A stretch of DNA of 11,636 nucleotides from JAYXXU01 sp049301135. GTDB taxonomy: Bacteria; Pseudomonadota; Gammaproteobacteria; Pseudomonadales; Moraxellaceae. The translations under genes and the position numbers were made by a program. Below, in pieces: positions 1 to 7,275 of this stretch (positions are counted from its first letter, which is position 1; every line of letters begins with the position of its first letter). Location of the stretch: NCBI GenBank assembly GCA_049301135.1, contig JBAQKP010000102.1:1-11636 (forward strand), read 5' to 3'. Below the pieces are notes generated by a model. It did no database searches, was not told the origin of the DNA, and saw only the letters and a list, made by a program, of their open reading frames with translations.

Positions 1-26
1 GTTTTTATGTAACAACATACAGAGTG

Positions 27-102
27 TGGTCTCCCCACGGGGATTCGAACCCCGGTAGTCACCGTGAAAGGGTGGTGTCCTAGGCCTCTAGACGATGGGG
101 AG
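27..102 (-). tRNA. tRNA-Glu (anticodon UUC)
   Basis: Read on the minus strand this is a 76-nt cloverleaf with encoded CCA. The acceptor arms CTCCCCA and TGGGGAG pair over 7 bp, followed by discriminator A and CCA. The anticodon loop CTTTCAC gives anticodon TTC, and the T-loop is TTCGAAT. The sequence closely follows the enterobacterial tRNA-Glu pattern. It is the second tRNA of a two-tRNA unit behind tRNA-Ala, and the gene for the enzyme that charges it (gltX) lies just upstream on the same strand. The 46-nt spacer to tRNA-Ala holds a small inverted repeat (CATGAT...ATCATG), perhaps a processing hairpin. No clear terminator is visible in the 26 bases left before the window edge. Confidence 0.97.
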
Positions 103-148
103 AGGCGCAACGTCATGATTTTATGAAGATCATGCGTCTGTTCTGTTA

Positions 149-224
149 TGGTGGAGATAAGCGGGATCGAACCGCTGACCTCTACAATGCCATTGTAGCG
201 CTCTACCAACTGAGCTATATCCCC
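149..224 (-). tRNA. tRNA-Ala (anticodon GGC)
   Basis: On the minus strand this is a 76-nt cloverleaf. Acceptor GGGGATA pairs with TATCTCC and keeps the G3:U70 wobble that marks tRNA-Ala for alanyl-tRNA synthetase. The anticodon stem CTACA/TGTAG closes the loop ATGGCAT, giving anticodon GGC. The T-loop is TTCGATC and CCA is encoded. The mature 5' end lies 48 bases past the gltX stop codon, and a near-consensus promoter fills that gap. The tRNA can therefore be made from its own promoter and possibly also by read-through from gltX. Confidence 0.97.
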
Positions 225-226
225 AA

Positions 227-254
227 ACAGGCGCAAATCATAATTTGCACCTGT
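227..254 (-). repeat. 12-bp inverted repeat over the tRNA promoter -10 box
   Basis: On the minus strand the arms ACAGGTGCAAAT and ATTTGCGCCTGT flank the 4-base centre TATG. All 12 positions pair, one of them as a G:U wobble in minus-strand RNA; in plus-strand RNA that position is a C/A mismatch, so the hairpin favours the gltX/tRNA direction. Only three T residues follow before tRNA-Ala, so it would be a poor intrinsic terminator. It could be a weak gltX terminator, a processing hairpin two bases from the tRNA, or an operator over the -10 box. Confidence 0.7.
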
Positions 255-265
255 GCCGATGTCAA
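237..265 (-). promoter_or_regulatory. sigma-70 promoter for the tRNA-Ala/tRNA-Glu unit
   Basis: On the minus strand a perfect -35 box TTGACA (260-265) is separated by 17 bases from a -10 box TATGAT (237-242). The predicted start lies near 229-231, only about 6 nt before the mature tRNA-Ala. The bases after the -10 are TTGCGCCTG, a GC-rich discriminator like that of stringently controlled stable-RNA promoters; that regulatory reading is inference. The -10 box lies in the middle of a 12-bp dyad, annotated separately. Confidence 0.85.
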
Positions 266-272
266 CGCTTAA

Positions 273-1787
273 TCACGCATTTTCGCTCGAATCTGCTGGA
301 TTTTTCGGCAATTGAAGCTGTTCATCCAGTTTTTGCCACGCAGCGGTTTCTTTTTTGCTGACTCCACCGAGCACTTCCAACGCATGGCGTAGGCGGGCAT
401 AGGTCAGATCTGCACCCAGCGTCACCATCGACGCCATCACCGGCGTACTGGTGGTGCTCCCAGCAATCGCAATAAAAAACGCGGGCATAAAGTCACGCAG
501 CTTGATGCCCATTTGTTCGGACAGGGTCATCAACGTGGCTTTGACGGTGTCTTCATTCCAGATCATCAGTTTTTCCAGTCGCCACAAGGCCAGTTGTAGG
601 CTTTGGCGCACTTGCTCACTGCTGAGTTTCTTACTCTCAAATGCTTCTGCGCTGATCTTGGGTTGTCCGGTGAAGAAAAAGCCCGCCCAATCCACCGTAT
701 CCGATAAGGTGTTGATGCGTGGTTGAATCGCCGCCGCAATCTGTTCCAGCCGCTGCCGATTGCCGCCCCACGTAAGGATTTTATCCAGCAAGGCGCTCGG
801 CGTGAGTTCACGCAACCAGACACCATTTAGCCATGTGAGTTTTTCGACATCAAAGATTGGGCCACCGAGCGACACCCGCGACAGATCGAAGTGTTCGACC
901 ATCTCGGCCAAGCTAAATTTTTCACGCTCATCCGGCATCGACCAGCCCATCCGCCCCAGATAGTTGAGCAACGCTTCTGGCAAAAAGCCCATATCGCGGT
1001 AATAGGTGATTGAGGTGGGATTTTTGCGTTTGGACAGTTTGGATTTATCCGGATTGCGCAGCAGCGGCATATGGCACAGCGCGGGCATGTCCCAACCAAA
1101 ATACTGATACAGCAGCTTATGCTTGGGTGCGGAGCTGATCCATTCTTCGCCGCGAATCACGTGGGTGATTTCCATCAGGTGATCATCGACCACGTTGGCC
1201 AGATGGTAGGTCGGTAGGCCGTCGTTTTTCAGCAAAATCTGCATATCGACCTGATCCCACGCAATCTCGATTTGACCACGCAACAGGTCATCAATCACGC
1301 AGATGCCTTCGGTGGGGATTTTCATCCGAATCACGTACGGTGTACCGGCGGCCAGACGCTGCGTAATCTCATCAGCACTCAGATGTAAACCGCGACCGTC
1401 ATAGTGTGGGGTTTCGCCGCGTGCTTGTTGTTCGGCGCGCATTTGGTCGAGTTCTTCACTGGTCGCAAAGCAGTAGAAGGCATGGCCGTCTTTGACCAGT
1501 TGTTCGGCATAGCCTTTATAGATGCCCATGCGTTCGCTTTGGCGATATGGGGCGTGTTTGCCGCCGACGTCGGGTCCTTCGCTCCACTCGATCCCGAGCC
1601 AGCGCAGCGAGTCGAGGATCATTTTTTCGGATTCTGGGGTGGAGCGGGTTTGGTCGGTGTCTTCGATACGGAGAATGAATTCGCCGCCGTGTTGCTTGGC
1701 AAAGCACTGGTTAAACAGGGCAATATAGGCGGTGCCGACGTGCGGAAATCCGGTCGGTGAGGGGGCGATACGGGTACGAACAGTCAT
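273..1787 (-). CDS. gltX: glutamyl-tRNA synthetase (GluRS)
   Basis: A cytoplasmic class I aminoacyl-tRNA synthetase that joins glutamate to tRNA-Glu using ATP. The 504-residue protein opens with the Rossmann catalytic fold. The HIGH signature appears as HVGT at residues 16-19 within PSPTGFPHVGT, and the KMSKS loop as KLSKR at 250-254. Between them lie conserved GluRS segments such as FILRIEDTD (about 37-45) and DGLPTYHLANVVDDHLM (about 189-205). The remainder, from about 320, is the helical anticodon-binding half. The full Cys-x-Cys zinc motif of some GluRS enzymes is absent. ATG at 1787 directly precedes the conserved RTRIAPSPTG start, so it is well supported despite a weak ribosome site. 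The TGA stop lies 48 bases from tRNA-Ala, and tRNA-Glu, its substrate, follows on the same strand. The KRKNP loop ending, rather than KRHG, matches my memory of Acinetobacter GltX. Confidence 0.97.
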   Translation of the reverse strand: MTVRTRIAPSPTGFPHVGTAYIALFNQCFAKQHGGEFILRIEDTDQTRSTPESEKMILDSLRWLGIEWSEGPDVGGKHAPYRQSERMGIYKGYAEQLVKDGHAFYCFATSEELDQMRAEQQARGETPHYDGRGLHLSADEITQRLAAGTPYVIRMKIPTEGICVIDDLLRGQIEIAWDQVDMQILLKNDGLPTYHLANVVDDHLMEITHVIRGEEWISSAPKHKLLYQYFGWDMPALCHMPLLRNPDKSKLSKRKNPTSITYYRDMGFLPEALLNYLGRMGWSMPDEREKFSLAEMVEHFDLSRVSLGGPIFDVEKLTWLNGVWLRELTPSALLDKILTWGGNRQRLEQIAAAIQPRINTLSDTVDWAGFFFTGQPKISAEAFESKKLSSEQVRQSLQLALWRLEKLMIWNEDTVKATLMTLSEQMGIKLRDFMPAFFIAIAGSTTSTPVMASMVTLGADLTYARLRHALEVLGGVSKKETAAWQKLDEQLQLPKNPADSSENA

Positions 1788-1819
1788 GGTCAGTCAGGCA
1801 GTGAGTCCAGTTGCTGCGC

Positions 1820-1828
1820 ATGATAGCA
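1820..1828 (-). promoter_or_regulatory. gltX: possible extended -10 promoter of gltX
   Basis: On the minus strand TGC-TATCAT forms an extended -10 element. A start near 1813 would give a leader of about 26 nt before the gltX ATG. I see no good -35 hexamer at the right distance. The element sits in the 116-base gap between the divergent gltX and the gene at 1904, within a small 5-bp inverted repeat TTGCT...AGCAA (1811-1829). Confidence 0.3.
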
Positions 1829-1903
1829 AAATCGGGCAGTGGTCGGCGTGGTGATGATAAAGTGGTTCGGTTATGGTGAGTTTGATTAAACAGGTGTCGT
1901 AAG

Positions 1904-2476
1904 ATGATCTTTGGAAGTCCTGATAAGTTTGCAATATATCTCGATGTTGTTGATGAGTGGTCTGAATTTCCTGTCTACGTCAACGGGTTAGTAGCACTGT
2001 ATATCAAAGGAGTTCGTATTTTTGGTGATATATATTCCCTATCAATTTTTGATAATGTATCTGGGATCACAAAAGGCGCTTTGAGGCATACAAGGTTTGT
2101 GGATGAAGGTTTTTTCAATCAATCCAGTGTTTTCTTGATCCAGAATCTGATGAAAAATCGACATCCTGCCCATGTTTTTTACTCAGTTGAAGAGTTTGCT
2201 GAGTATCCAGACCATGTTTACGAAATGGAGGACGTAAGCTTCGATGCAAATTTTGATGCACTAGAACATTACGAATACAAGCTATTTGTAATGAGTTACG
2301 CTCAATTAACGAGGATTTTATGCGTAAAATTTGCTTCAAATGCTATGGGATTTTTTAATTTAACCGACTTAAAAGAAGAAGACGTACTGGATTTGGTTTT
2401 GCCTACAGAAGAGCTATACAACATCGTTCAGTCTGTAGAAAAATGGTACTCAGGTTTGGAGGCATTGCCTACCTAG
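1904..2476 (+). CDS. Imm42-like immunity protein (tentative), orphan
   Basis: A 190-residue protein with no signal peptide or membrane segment, so probably cytoplasmic. Its start, MIFGSPDKFAIYLDVVDEW, the following stretch VNGLVALYIKGV (about 28-39), the later FVMSYAQLTRILCVKFA (about 128-144) and the acidic-helical end LPTEELYNIVQSVEKW resemble, from memory, the Imm42 family. Members of that family are alpha+beta proteins inferred to neutralise polymorphic toxins. The conserved Trp of the family may be W19. The ATG has AGGTG seven bases upstream. The gene is AT-rich (22 of 60 G+C in 1921-1980) against 31 of 60 in a sampled ftsI line, which suggests transfer. No toxin, Rhs or contact-dependent inhibition gene is in the window, so it looks like a lone immunity gene. 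It ends 119 bases before rsmH, whose own promoter lies between them. It could instead be an unrelated uncharacterised protein. Confidence 0.6.
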   Translation: MIFGSPDKFAIYLDVVDEWSEFPVYVNGLVALYIKGVRIFGDIYSLSIFDNVSGITKGALRHTRFVDEGFFNQSSVFLIQNLMKNRHPAHVFYSVEEFAEYPDHVYEMEDVSFDANFDALEHYEYKLFVMSYAQLTRILCVKFASNAMGFFNLTDLKEEDVLDLVLPTEELYNIVQSVEKWYSGLEALPT

Positions 2477-2528
2477 GTGAGCCACATCGGGTTTTTTGTC
2501 GCAATATACAATTAACCCCACGGCTTGC

Positions 2529-2556
2529 TTGACGCTGACTATCCGCCTGCGATAAT
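2529..2556 (+). promoter_or_regulatory. sigma-70 promoter of the rsmH-mraY operon
   Basis: A -35 box TTGACG (2529-2534) is followed after 16 bases by a -10 box GATAAT (2551-2556), with TGC immediately before it as an extended -10. The predicted start near 2563 gives a leader of about 33 nt to the rsmH ATG at 2596. It is the only strong promoter I see for the operon and stands where mraZ and its operator would lie in many other Gammaproteobacteria. No repeated TGGGA-type MraZ boxes are evident. Confidence 0.75.
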
Positions 2557-2595
2557 GGACGCCGGTATTTTTGCTGTCTAACCTTGGTTCACCTC

Positions 2596-3522
2596 ATGTC
2601 CGAAACGCAAGCTTCCCCGCATATCTCCGTGCTGCTCGATGAAACCATTGATGCCGTGCTGGGAGATTGCCGTTCGGGTGTGTTTGTCGATGCGACCTTC
2701 GGGCGTGGTGGACATGCGCGGGCGTTACTAGCGCGACTTGATGCTGACAGCCGCGTGTATGCATTTGACAAGGACCCACAAGCGCAAGCCGTTGGCGCAG
2801 AAATGGCCGCAGCAGACCCGCGTCTGGTGATGATTCACGCGAGTTTTGCCGAGCTGACCACACGGCTACAACGCTTGGGCGTCAGCCAAGTCGATGGCGT
2901 GATGGCCGACTTGGGTGTGTCGTCGCCGCAACTCGATCAAGCCGAGCGTGGTTTTAGCTTTATGCATGACGGTCTGCTCGACATGCGGATGGACAACAGT
3001 CGCGGTCAAACTGCCGCCGAATGGCTGCTAGAGATCGGCGAAGAAGACCTCGCCAACGTGCTGTATCAGTACGGTGAGGAGCGCTACAGCCGCCGTATTG
3101 CACGGGCGATTAAGCAGTTTGGTCGGTTTGAAACCACCGCACAACTGGCCGAAGTGGTCAAAGTCGCCCACCCCAAGTGGGAAAAACACAAGCATCCAGC
3201 CACGCGCAGCTTTCAAGCGATTCGGATTGCGATCAATCGTGAGTTAGATGATTTAACGGATTTTTTACCACAAGCGGTGCAATGCTTACGGCCACACGGT
3301 CGGCTGGCGGTGATTAGTTTTCATTCGTTAGAAGATCGGATTGTAAAGCAGTTTATTCAGCAGCAATCGAATCCAACCCAAGAAGACAGCTGGTTACAAC
3401 AAGCCCAGCGCTCGGTACAAACCCTCAAAAAACTGTCACGGGTCGCGCCGAGCGATGCCGAAGTCAGCCAAAACCCGCGTGCCCGCAGTGCATGGCTGCG
3501 GGTTGCCTCGCGCCTACCATGA
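2596..3522 (+). CDS. rsmH: 16S rRNA (cytosine-1402-N4)-methyltransferase RsmH (MraW)
   Basis: An S-adenosylmethionine-dependent enzyme that adds a methyl group to N4 of C1402 in the ribosomal P-site of 16S rRNA. The protein is 308 residues from ATG 2596, close to the 313 of E. coli. It begins with the typical HISVLLDETID. The SAM-binding glycine loop is DATFGRGGHA (32-41), and the conserved DLGVSSPQLD follows at 105-114. Later signatures include HKHPATRSFQAIRI, then GRLAVISFHSLEDRIVK, and the terminal NPRARSAWLR. An in-frame TTG at 2584 would add four residues, but ATG is preferred because the family starts just before this point. There is no good Shine-Dalgarno sequence in the short leader. 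It is the first gene of the operon, and its TGA overlaps the ATG of a mini-ORF that leads into ftsL. Confidence 0.96.
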   Translation: MSETQASPHISVLLDETIDAVLGDCRSGVFVDATFGRGGHARALLARLDADSRVYAFDKDPQAQAVGAEMAAADPRLVMIHASFAELTTRLQRLGVSQVDGVMADLGVSSPQLDQAERGFSFMHDGLLDMRMDNSRGQTAAEWLLEIGEEDLANVLYQYGEERYSRRIARAIKQFGRFETTAQLAEVVKVAHPKWEKHKHPATRSFQAIRIAINRELDDLTDFLPQAVQCLRPHGRLAVISFHSLEDRIVKQFIQQQSNPTQEDSWLQQAQRSVQTLKKLSRVAPSDAEVSQNPRARSAWLRVASRLP

Positions 3523-3575
3523 TCAGATCACCTATTCGTCTTGCAATCATCATCTTCGGGAGCGTAGCGGTATGA
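3519..3575 (+). CDS. 18-codon mini-ORF bridging rsmH and ftsL
   Basis: The reading frame encodes MIRSPIRLAIIIFGSVAV followed by TGA. Its ATG overlaps the rsmH stop as ATGA (3519-3522), and its TGA overlaps the ftsL start as ATGA (3572-3575). It therefore fills the whole 49-base gap between the two genes with continuous translation. The peptide has two arginines and then a short hydrophobic run, too short for an ordinary membrane protein. It has no Shine-Dalgarno sequence of its own, so ribosomes would have to reinitiate from rsmH. The likely role, by inference, is translational coupling that carries ribosomes into ftsL; a small functional peptide is also possible. A chance open frame cannot be excluded. 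Confidence 0.4.
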   Translation: MIRSPIRLAIIIFGSVAV

Positions 3576-3892
3576 ATTCACCGGCAGTCGCCATACAAGG
3601 CTCGTTTTGGTCGTTGTTGCTGATGTTTGCCTTGGTCGGCGCCGTGCTGGCCAGTGCGATGGGTGTGACCTATCAGGTGTTTTTGTACCGTGAAACTTTC
3701 CAAGAGTTGCAGCAAGCGCGTAAAGCCCGCGAAAAACTCGATATCGAGTGGGGACGCTTGCTGATCGAGCAGCAGGCGTTTGGGGCGACCACCCAAATCG
3801 GTGGACGTGCGGTGATGAGTCTGCGCATGTATGCGCCACCGGCTGTACAAACTGTGATTCTCCGCTCTCCGCCCGATCAACTGATGCCTTGA
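3572..3892 (+). CDS. ftsL: cell division protein FtsL
   Basis: A 106-residue bitopic inner-membrane protein. In other bacteria FtsL joins FtsB and FtsQ and helps switch on septal peptidoglycan synthesis by FtsW and FtsI. A short cytoplasmic N-terminus precedes one membrane span at about residues 12-34 (WSLLLMFALVGAVLASAM is its core). A periplasmic heptad-like segment follows at about 40-68, with Leu/Ile residues suited to a coiled coil, and then a short C-terminal tail with the usual MYAPP-like stretch. The ATG at 3572 has GGGAG (3558-3562) about nine bases upstream, so an upstream in-frame start that would run into rsmH is not needed. Sequence conservation of FtsL is low; the call rests on size, topology and position between rsmH and ftsI. 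Its stop lies three bases before ftsI. Confidence 0.93.
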   Translation: MNSPAVAIQGSFWSLLLMFALVGAVLASAMGVTYQVFLYRETFQELQQARKAREKLDIEWGRLLIEQQAFGATTQIGGRAVMSLRMYAPPAVQTVILRSPPDQLMP

Positions 3893-3895
3893 TCT

Positions 3896-5746
3896 ATGAA
3901 AAAATCGTTGAACAAACTCCGTGACAGCGTTTCCAAAAGCAAACTGCGCAGCGCGATCCCGCGCGCGAGCCTGGCCAAAGACCGCTGGCGCTTTGTGCTG
4001 CTGTGGGGCGTCATGCTGTTTATTTTTGCAGCGATTCTCCTGCGGGCATTTTATCTACAGATTATTGATCGGCAGTTTTTGCAGGACAAAGCCGATGAGA
4101 TGATTTTGCGCACCGATACCATCCAAGCCTATCGTGGCAAAATTACCGACCGGCATGGCGTGCCGCTGGCGGTCAGCACCCCGCTGATCACCCTGTGGAT
4201 GGATGTCAAAGAATACAATCAGGCGCTGATCGAACGTGCCGAGCTGCAACAAAAACTACTGGAAAATCCAGACAGTAAATCGCTGAAACGGCGACTGGAT
4301 CGGCATGTGTTCGATCTGGATCAGTTGGCGCTGGCGATTGGCATGAATGCCGAAGAACTCAAAGAAAAAATCCGTAGCCGCCCGAACACACGGTTTTTGG
4401 TGCTCAAGCGGCAGCTCTCGCCTGCGGCGGCACAAGTGGTGCTGGATCGGCGCTTTCAGTCGGTACACCGTCAGGTCGAGTATCAGCGTTTTTATCCACA
4501 AGCGCAGCCAAATGCGCAGTTGATCGGGCTGACCAACAGTCGTGACCAAGGCATCGAAGGCTTGGAAATGGTCTGGAATAAGCGGCTGGCCGGTCAAGAC
4601 GGCAAAATGCAAGTGATGCGGGATCGGCGTGGCAATCGGATCGAAGAAGTCGAGTTGGTCGAGCCGGACGTGCAAGGCGAGGATATCGCACTGAGTATCG
4701 ATTCCCGCTTGCAATACATCATGTATCGCGAGCTGGCGGCCGGTGGCATTACCAATAATGCACGCTCGGCGACGGCGGTGGCGGTCGATGTGAAGACGGG
4801 TGAGATTTTGGCGATGGCCAGTTGGCCGTCATTTAATCCCAACGACTCAGCAACCGGACTCGCCAACAAAGACGTGATGCGTAACCGTGCCGCGATTGAT
4901 ATGTTTGAACCCGGTTCGACCTTAAAACCGTTGACCGTGGCGGCGGCGTTAGAGTCGGGCAAATACACCCCAAACAGCATGATCGAAACCGGCGGTGGCG
5001 CATTGCGGGTCGGCAATCACACCATTCGCGACAGTCATGCGCTGGGCACGATTAACCTCGAAACCTTGATCGTCAAATCCAGCAACGTCGCCTCGGCCAA
5101 AATTGCGCTGTCGTTGCCGAAAGAAACTTTGCCAAACTTTTATAAGCGGGTCGGCTTCGGTGCGCGTACTGATCTGAAATTCCCAGGTGAAAGTCCAGGC
5201 ATGATTTTGCCGGAGCGTCTGTGGAATACCGCCGAAGTGGCGACCATGTCGTATGGTTATGGCATCAGCACCACGTTATTACAACTGGCGCAGTCGTATG
5301 CGGTCTTGGCGTCGGGCGGTATGCATTACCCACTGACCATCGAAAAACGCGACGCGCCACCAGAAGGGGTGCGTTTGCTGGATCCGAAAATCGCCAACGA
5401 TGTACTGGTGATGATGGAAGGCGTAACCAAACAAGGCGGCACCGCGCGACAAGCCGCGATTGCTGGTTATCGGGTCGCTGGTAAAACCGGTACGGCGCGT
5501 AAATTGCGCAGTGATGGTAAAGGCTATTCGCGTAGTGAATATCGGGCGTTGTTTATCGGGGTTGCGCCGATCAGTGATCCACGCATCGTGCTGGCGGTGG
5601 TGGTCGAAAATCCGGTCGGTCAATATTATGGTGGCTTGGTGGCTGCGCCGATTTTTGCCAAAGTCATGCAAGAATCGCTACGCTTGATGAATGTACCACT
5701 GGATCAGCCTTTAGAAATAAAAGACAGCCCGAGGCCACGCCGATGA
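3896..5746 (+). CDS. ftsI: septal peptidoglycan transpeptidase FtsI (penicillin-binding protein 3)
   Basis: A class B penicillin-binding protein that forms peptide cross-links in septal peptidoglycan together with FtsW; it is the target of several beta-lactams. The 616-residue protein has a basic cytoplasmic N-terminus, one membrane anchor at about 32-57, the PBP dimerisation region at about 70-250, and the transpeptidase domain from about 290. Active-site motifs are all present: S341-T-L-K344 (nucleophile serine), S395-S-N397 and K530-T-G532. YGYG at about 453-456 is a usual feature of this family. The ATG follows the ftsL stop by three bases and has no strong ribosome site, so coupling to ftsL is likely. 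Its TGA overlaps the murE ATG. Length agrees with Acinetobacter FtsI as I remember it (about 610). Confidence 0.98.
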   Translation: MKKSLNKLRDSVSKSKLRSAIPRASLAKDRWRFVLLWGVMLFIFAAILLRAFYLQIIDRQFLQDKADEMILRTDTIQAYRGKITDRHGVPLAVSTPLITLWMDVKEYNQALIERAELQQKLLENPDSKSLKRRLDRHVFDLDQLALAIGMNAEELKEKIRSRPNTRFLVLKRQLSPAAAQVVLDRRFQSVHRQVEYQRFYPQAQPNAQLIGLTNSRDQGIEGLEMVWNKRLAGQDGKMQVMRDRRGNRIEEVELVEPDVQGEDIALSIDSRLQYIMYRELAAGGITNNARSATAVAVDVKTGEILAMASWPSFNPNDSATGLANKDVMRNRAAIDMFEPGSTLKPLTVAAALESGKYTPNSMIETGGGALRVGNHTIRDSHALGTINLETLIVKSSNVASAKIALSLPKETLPNFYKRVGFGARTDLKFPGESPGMILPERLWNTAEVATMSYGYGISTTLLQLAQSYAVLASGGMHYPLTIEKRDAPPEGVRLLDPKIANDVLVMMEGVTKQGGTARQAAIAGYRVAGKTGTARKLRSDGKGYSRSEYRALFIGVAPISDPRIVLAVVVENPVGQYYGGLVAAPIFAKVMQESLRLMNVPLDQPLEIKDSPRPRR

Positions 5747-7272
5747 TGAGTTTAGCGCAACTGTGTCCAGAGCGATTGGCTGATCAGACTGAATTGCAGA
5801 TCAGCGGCTTGTGTGTCGACAGTCGTCAGGCCAAAGCCGGTGATCTGCTGCTGCTGCGGCAAGGCGCGTGTACACCCGCACAGTTACAGCGTTTTGCACA
5901 AGATGCAGTAACGCGTGGCGCAGTGGCCGTGATCAGTGAAGCTGACCTTGGTGAACCCACTGAAGTAACCCCTGATCTGGGCGTGCCGCTTTGGATCTGG
6001 CCAGATTTGGCCGAGTGGGTCGGGCTGTTGGCACGGCGGCTTTTACATGCTGAGCAACCCGTCACGCCACTACGCGTGGCGGCGGTGACTGGAACCAATG
6101 GCAAAACCACCATCAGCCGACTGTTGGCCGAGCTACTGAGTTTAAATGATCGTCCCAGCGCGGTGTTGGGCACAACCGGTAATGGGATTTTGCCGAATCT
6201 GATTCCATCGAGTCACACCACCTTAGATGCGCTGAGCTTGCAGCGGCATCTACATGAGTATGCGCAGCAAGGTGCACAATTTGCCTGTTTAGAAGCCAGC
6301 TCACATGGCTTAGATCAGGGGCGGCTGGCCGGAACCCCGATTGAGGTGGCGATTTTTACCCATCTGAGTCGTGATCATTTGGATTATCACGGCACGCTTG
6401 AGGCGTATGCCGCAGCTAAGGCCAAATTATTTCAGTTTGACAGCTTACATACCGCAGTTTTAAATCGCGATGACCCCAGCAGCCTGATCATGCAAGCTGC
6501 CCTCGCACCAAACGTCAGGGTTTGGTGGTATAGCGTGAATGATGCCTCGGCGGACTTTCATGTGCTGCATGCCGCGTATTCGCTGCAAGGCGCGGAGCTG
6601 ACCGTGCAAACGCCTGAGGGCGTATTGGTGCTGCATAGTCCATTGCTTGGGCGCTTTAATGTCAGTAACTTGCTGGCCGCGCTCGCGGGTGCGGCGGCGC
6701 TCGGTGTGCCGCTGCTGGACTTGGTGCGCCAAGTGCCGCAGTTGGTCGGTGCGTCCGGTCGGATGCAGGTGATCGCTGATCCGGAGCGCTTGCTGGTGGT
6801 GGATTATGCGCATACGCCAGATGCGTTGCTGCAAGTGTTGTCGAGTTTGCGGCCACATGTGCAGGGGCAGTTGTGGGTGGTGTTTGGGTGTGGTGGGGAT
6901 CGGGATAAAGGCAAACGTCCGCTGATGACCCACGCCGCGCTGCAACATGCTGATCAGTTGATTTTGACCGCAGATAATCCGCGCAGTGAGTCGGTCGAGG
7001 CGATTTTGACAGACATGCAAGACGGCTTGTCAGTGCAGGATCTGACGCGGATACAGGTCGAGCCAGATCGTCGTCAAGCGATTCGTCTAGCATTGCACTT
7101 GAGTCAAACCGGTGACGCTGTGGTACTGGCCGGTAAAGGCCACGAAGATTATCAAGAAATCGCTGGGGTACGGCATTGGTTTGATGATGCCGTCGAGTTG
7201 CGTCAAGCGCGGATTGCCTTGCTACATCCTGATCACATCACCGATGCCAGCGCCGCATCTTTGCCTAAATAA
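5743..7272 (+). CDS. murE: UDP-MurNAc-tripeptide ligase MurE, meso-diaminopimelate-adding
   Basis: A cytoplasmic ATP-dependent ligase that adds meso-diaminopimelate to UDP-MurNAc-L-Ala-D-Glu. The 509-residue protein has the three-domain Mur layout. The N-terminal uridine-binding domain contains VDSRQAKAGD (25-34). The central ATPase carries the P-loop TGTNGKT (116-122) and K226 in AAAKAKLF, the likely carbamylated lysine. The C-terminal domain holds DNPR (411-414), which in this family marks selection of meso-diaminopimelate rather than lysine, and GKGHE (464-468). The first ATG overlaps the ftsI stop as ATGA, with GAGG eight bases upstream; a second ATG at 5746 is an equally in-frame alternative one codon later. 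The product feeds directly into MurF, encoded next. Confidence 0.97.
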   Translation: MMSLAQLCPERLADQTELQISGLCVDSRQAKAGDLLLLRQGACTPAQLQRFAQDAVTRGAVAVISEADLGEPTEVTPDLGVPLWIWPDLAEWVGLLARRLLHAEQPVTPLRVAAVTGTNGKTTISRLLAELLSLNDRPSAVLGTTGNGILPNLIPSSHTTLDALSLQRHLHEYAQQGAQFACLEASSHGLDQGRLAGTPIEVAIFTHLSRDHLDYHGTLEAYAAAKAKLFQFDSLHTAVLNRDDPSSLIMQAALAPNVRVWWYSVNDASADFHVLHAAYSLQGAELTVQTPEGVLVLHSPLLGRFNVSNLLAALAGAAALGVPLLDLVRQVPQLVGASGRMQVIADPERLLVVDYAHTPDALLQVLSSLRPHVQGQLWVVFGCGGDRDKGKRPLMTHAALQHADQLILTADNPRSESVEAILTDMQDGLSVQDLTRIQVEPDRRQAIRLALHLSQTGDAVVLAGKGHEDYQEIAGVRHWFDDAVELRQARIALLHPDHITDASAASLPK

Positions 7273-7275
7273 TTT

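Noticed and set aside
1..26. Small dyad ATGT...ACAT after tRNA-Glu as terminator
   Set aside because: On the tRNA strand it has only 4-bp arms and is followed by A residues rather than T residues, and the window ends there.
2471..2497. Palindrome ACCTAGGT with a later T6 run as terminator of the gene at 1904
   Set aside because: The best stem has two wobble pairs and the T-run lies about 13 bases past it, so I cannot support an intrinsic terminator.
2584..2598. TTG start for rsmH adding four residues
   Set aside because: ATG at 2596 is in frame, gives the usual family N-terminus, and neither start has a better ribosome site.
3455..3571. Upstream in-frame ATG extending FtsL by 39 residues into rsmH
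   Set aside because: The extension would overlap the end of rsmH, adds sequence unlike FtsL, and ATG 3572 has a good GGGAG site.
4256..4714. 152-residue minus-strand open frame opposite ftsI
   Set aside because: It is antisense to the conserved FtsI coding sequence and shows no independent coding evidence.
6460..7020. 186-residue minus-strand open frame opposite murE
   Set aside because: Its translation is a compositionally odd antisense of a gene with all MurE motifs; no ribosome site or family signal is seen.
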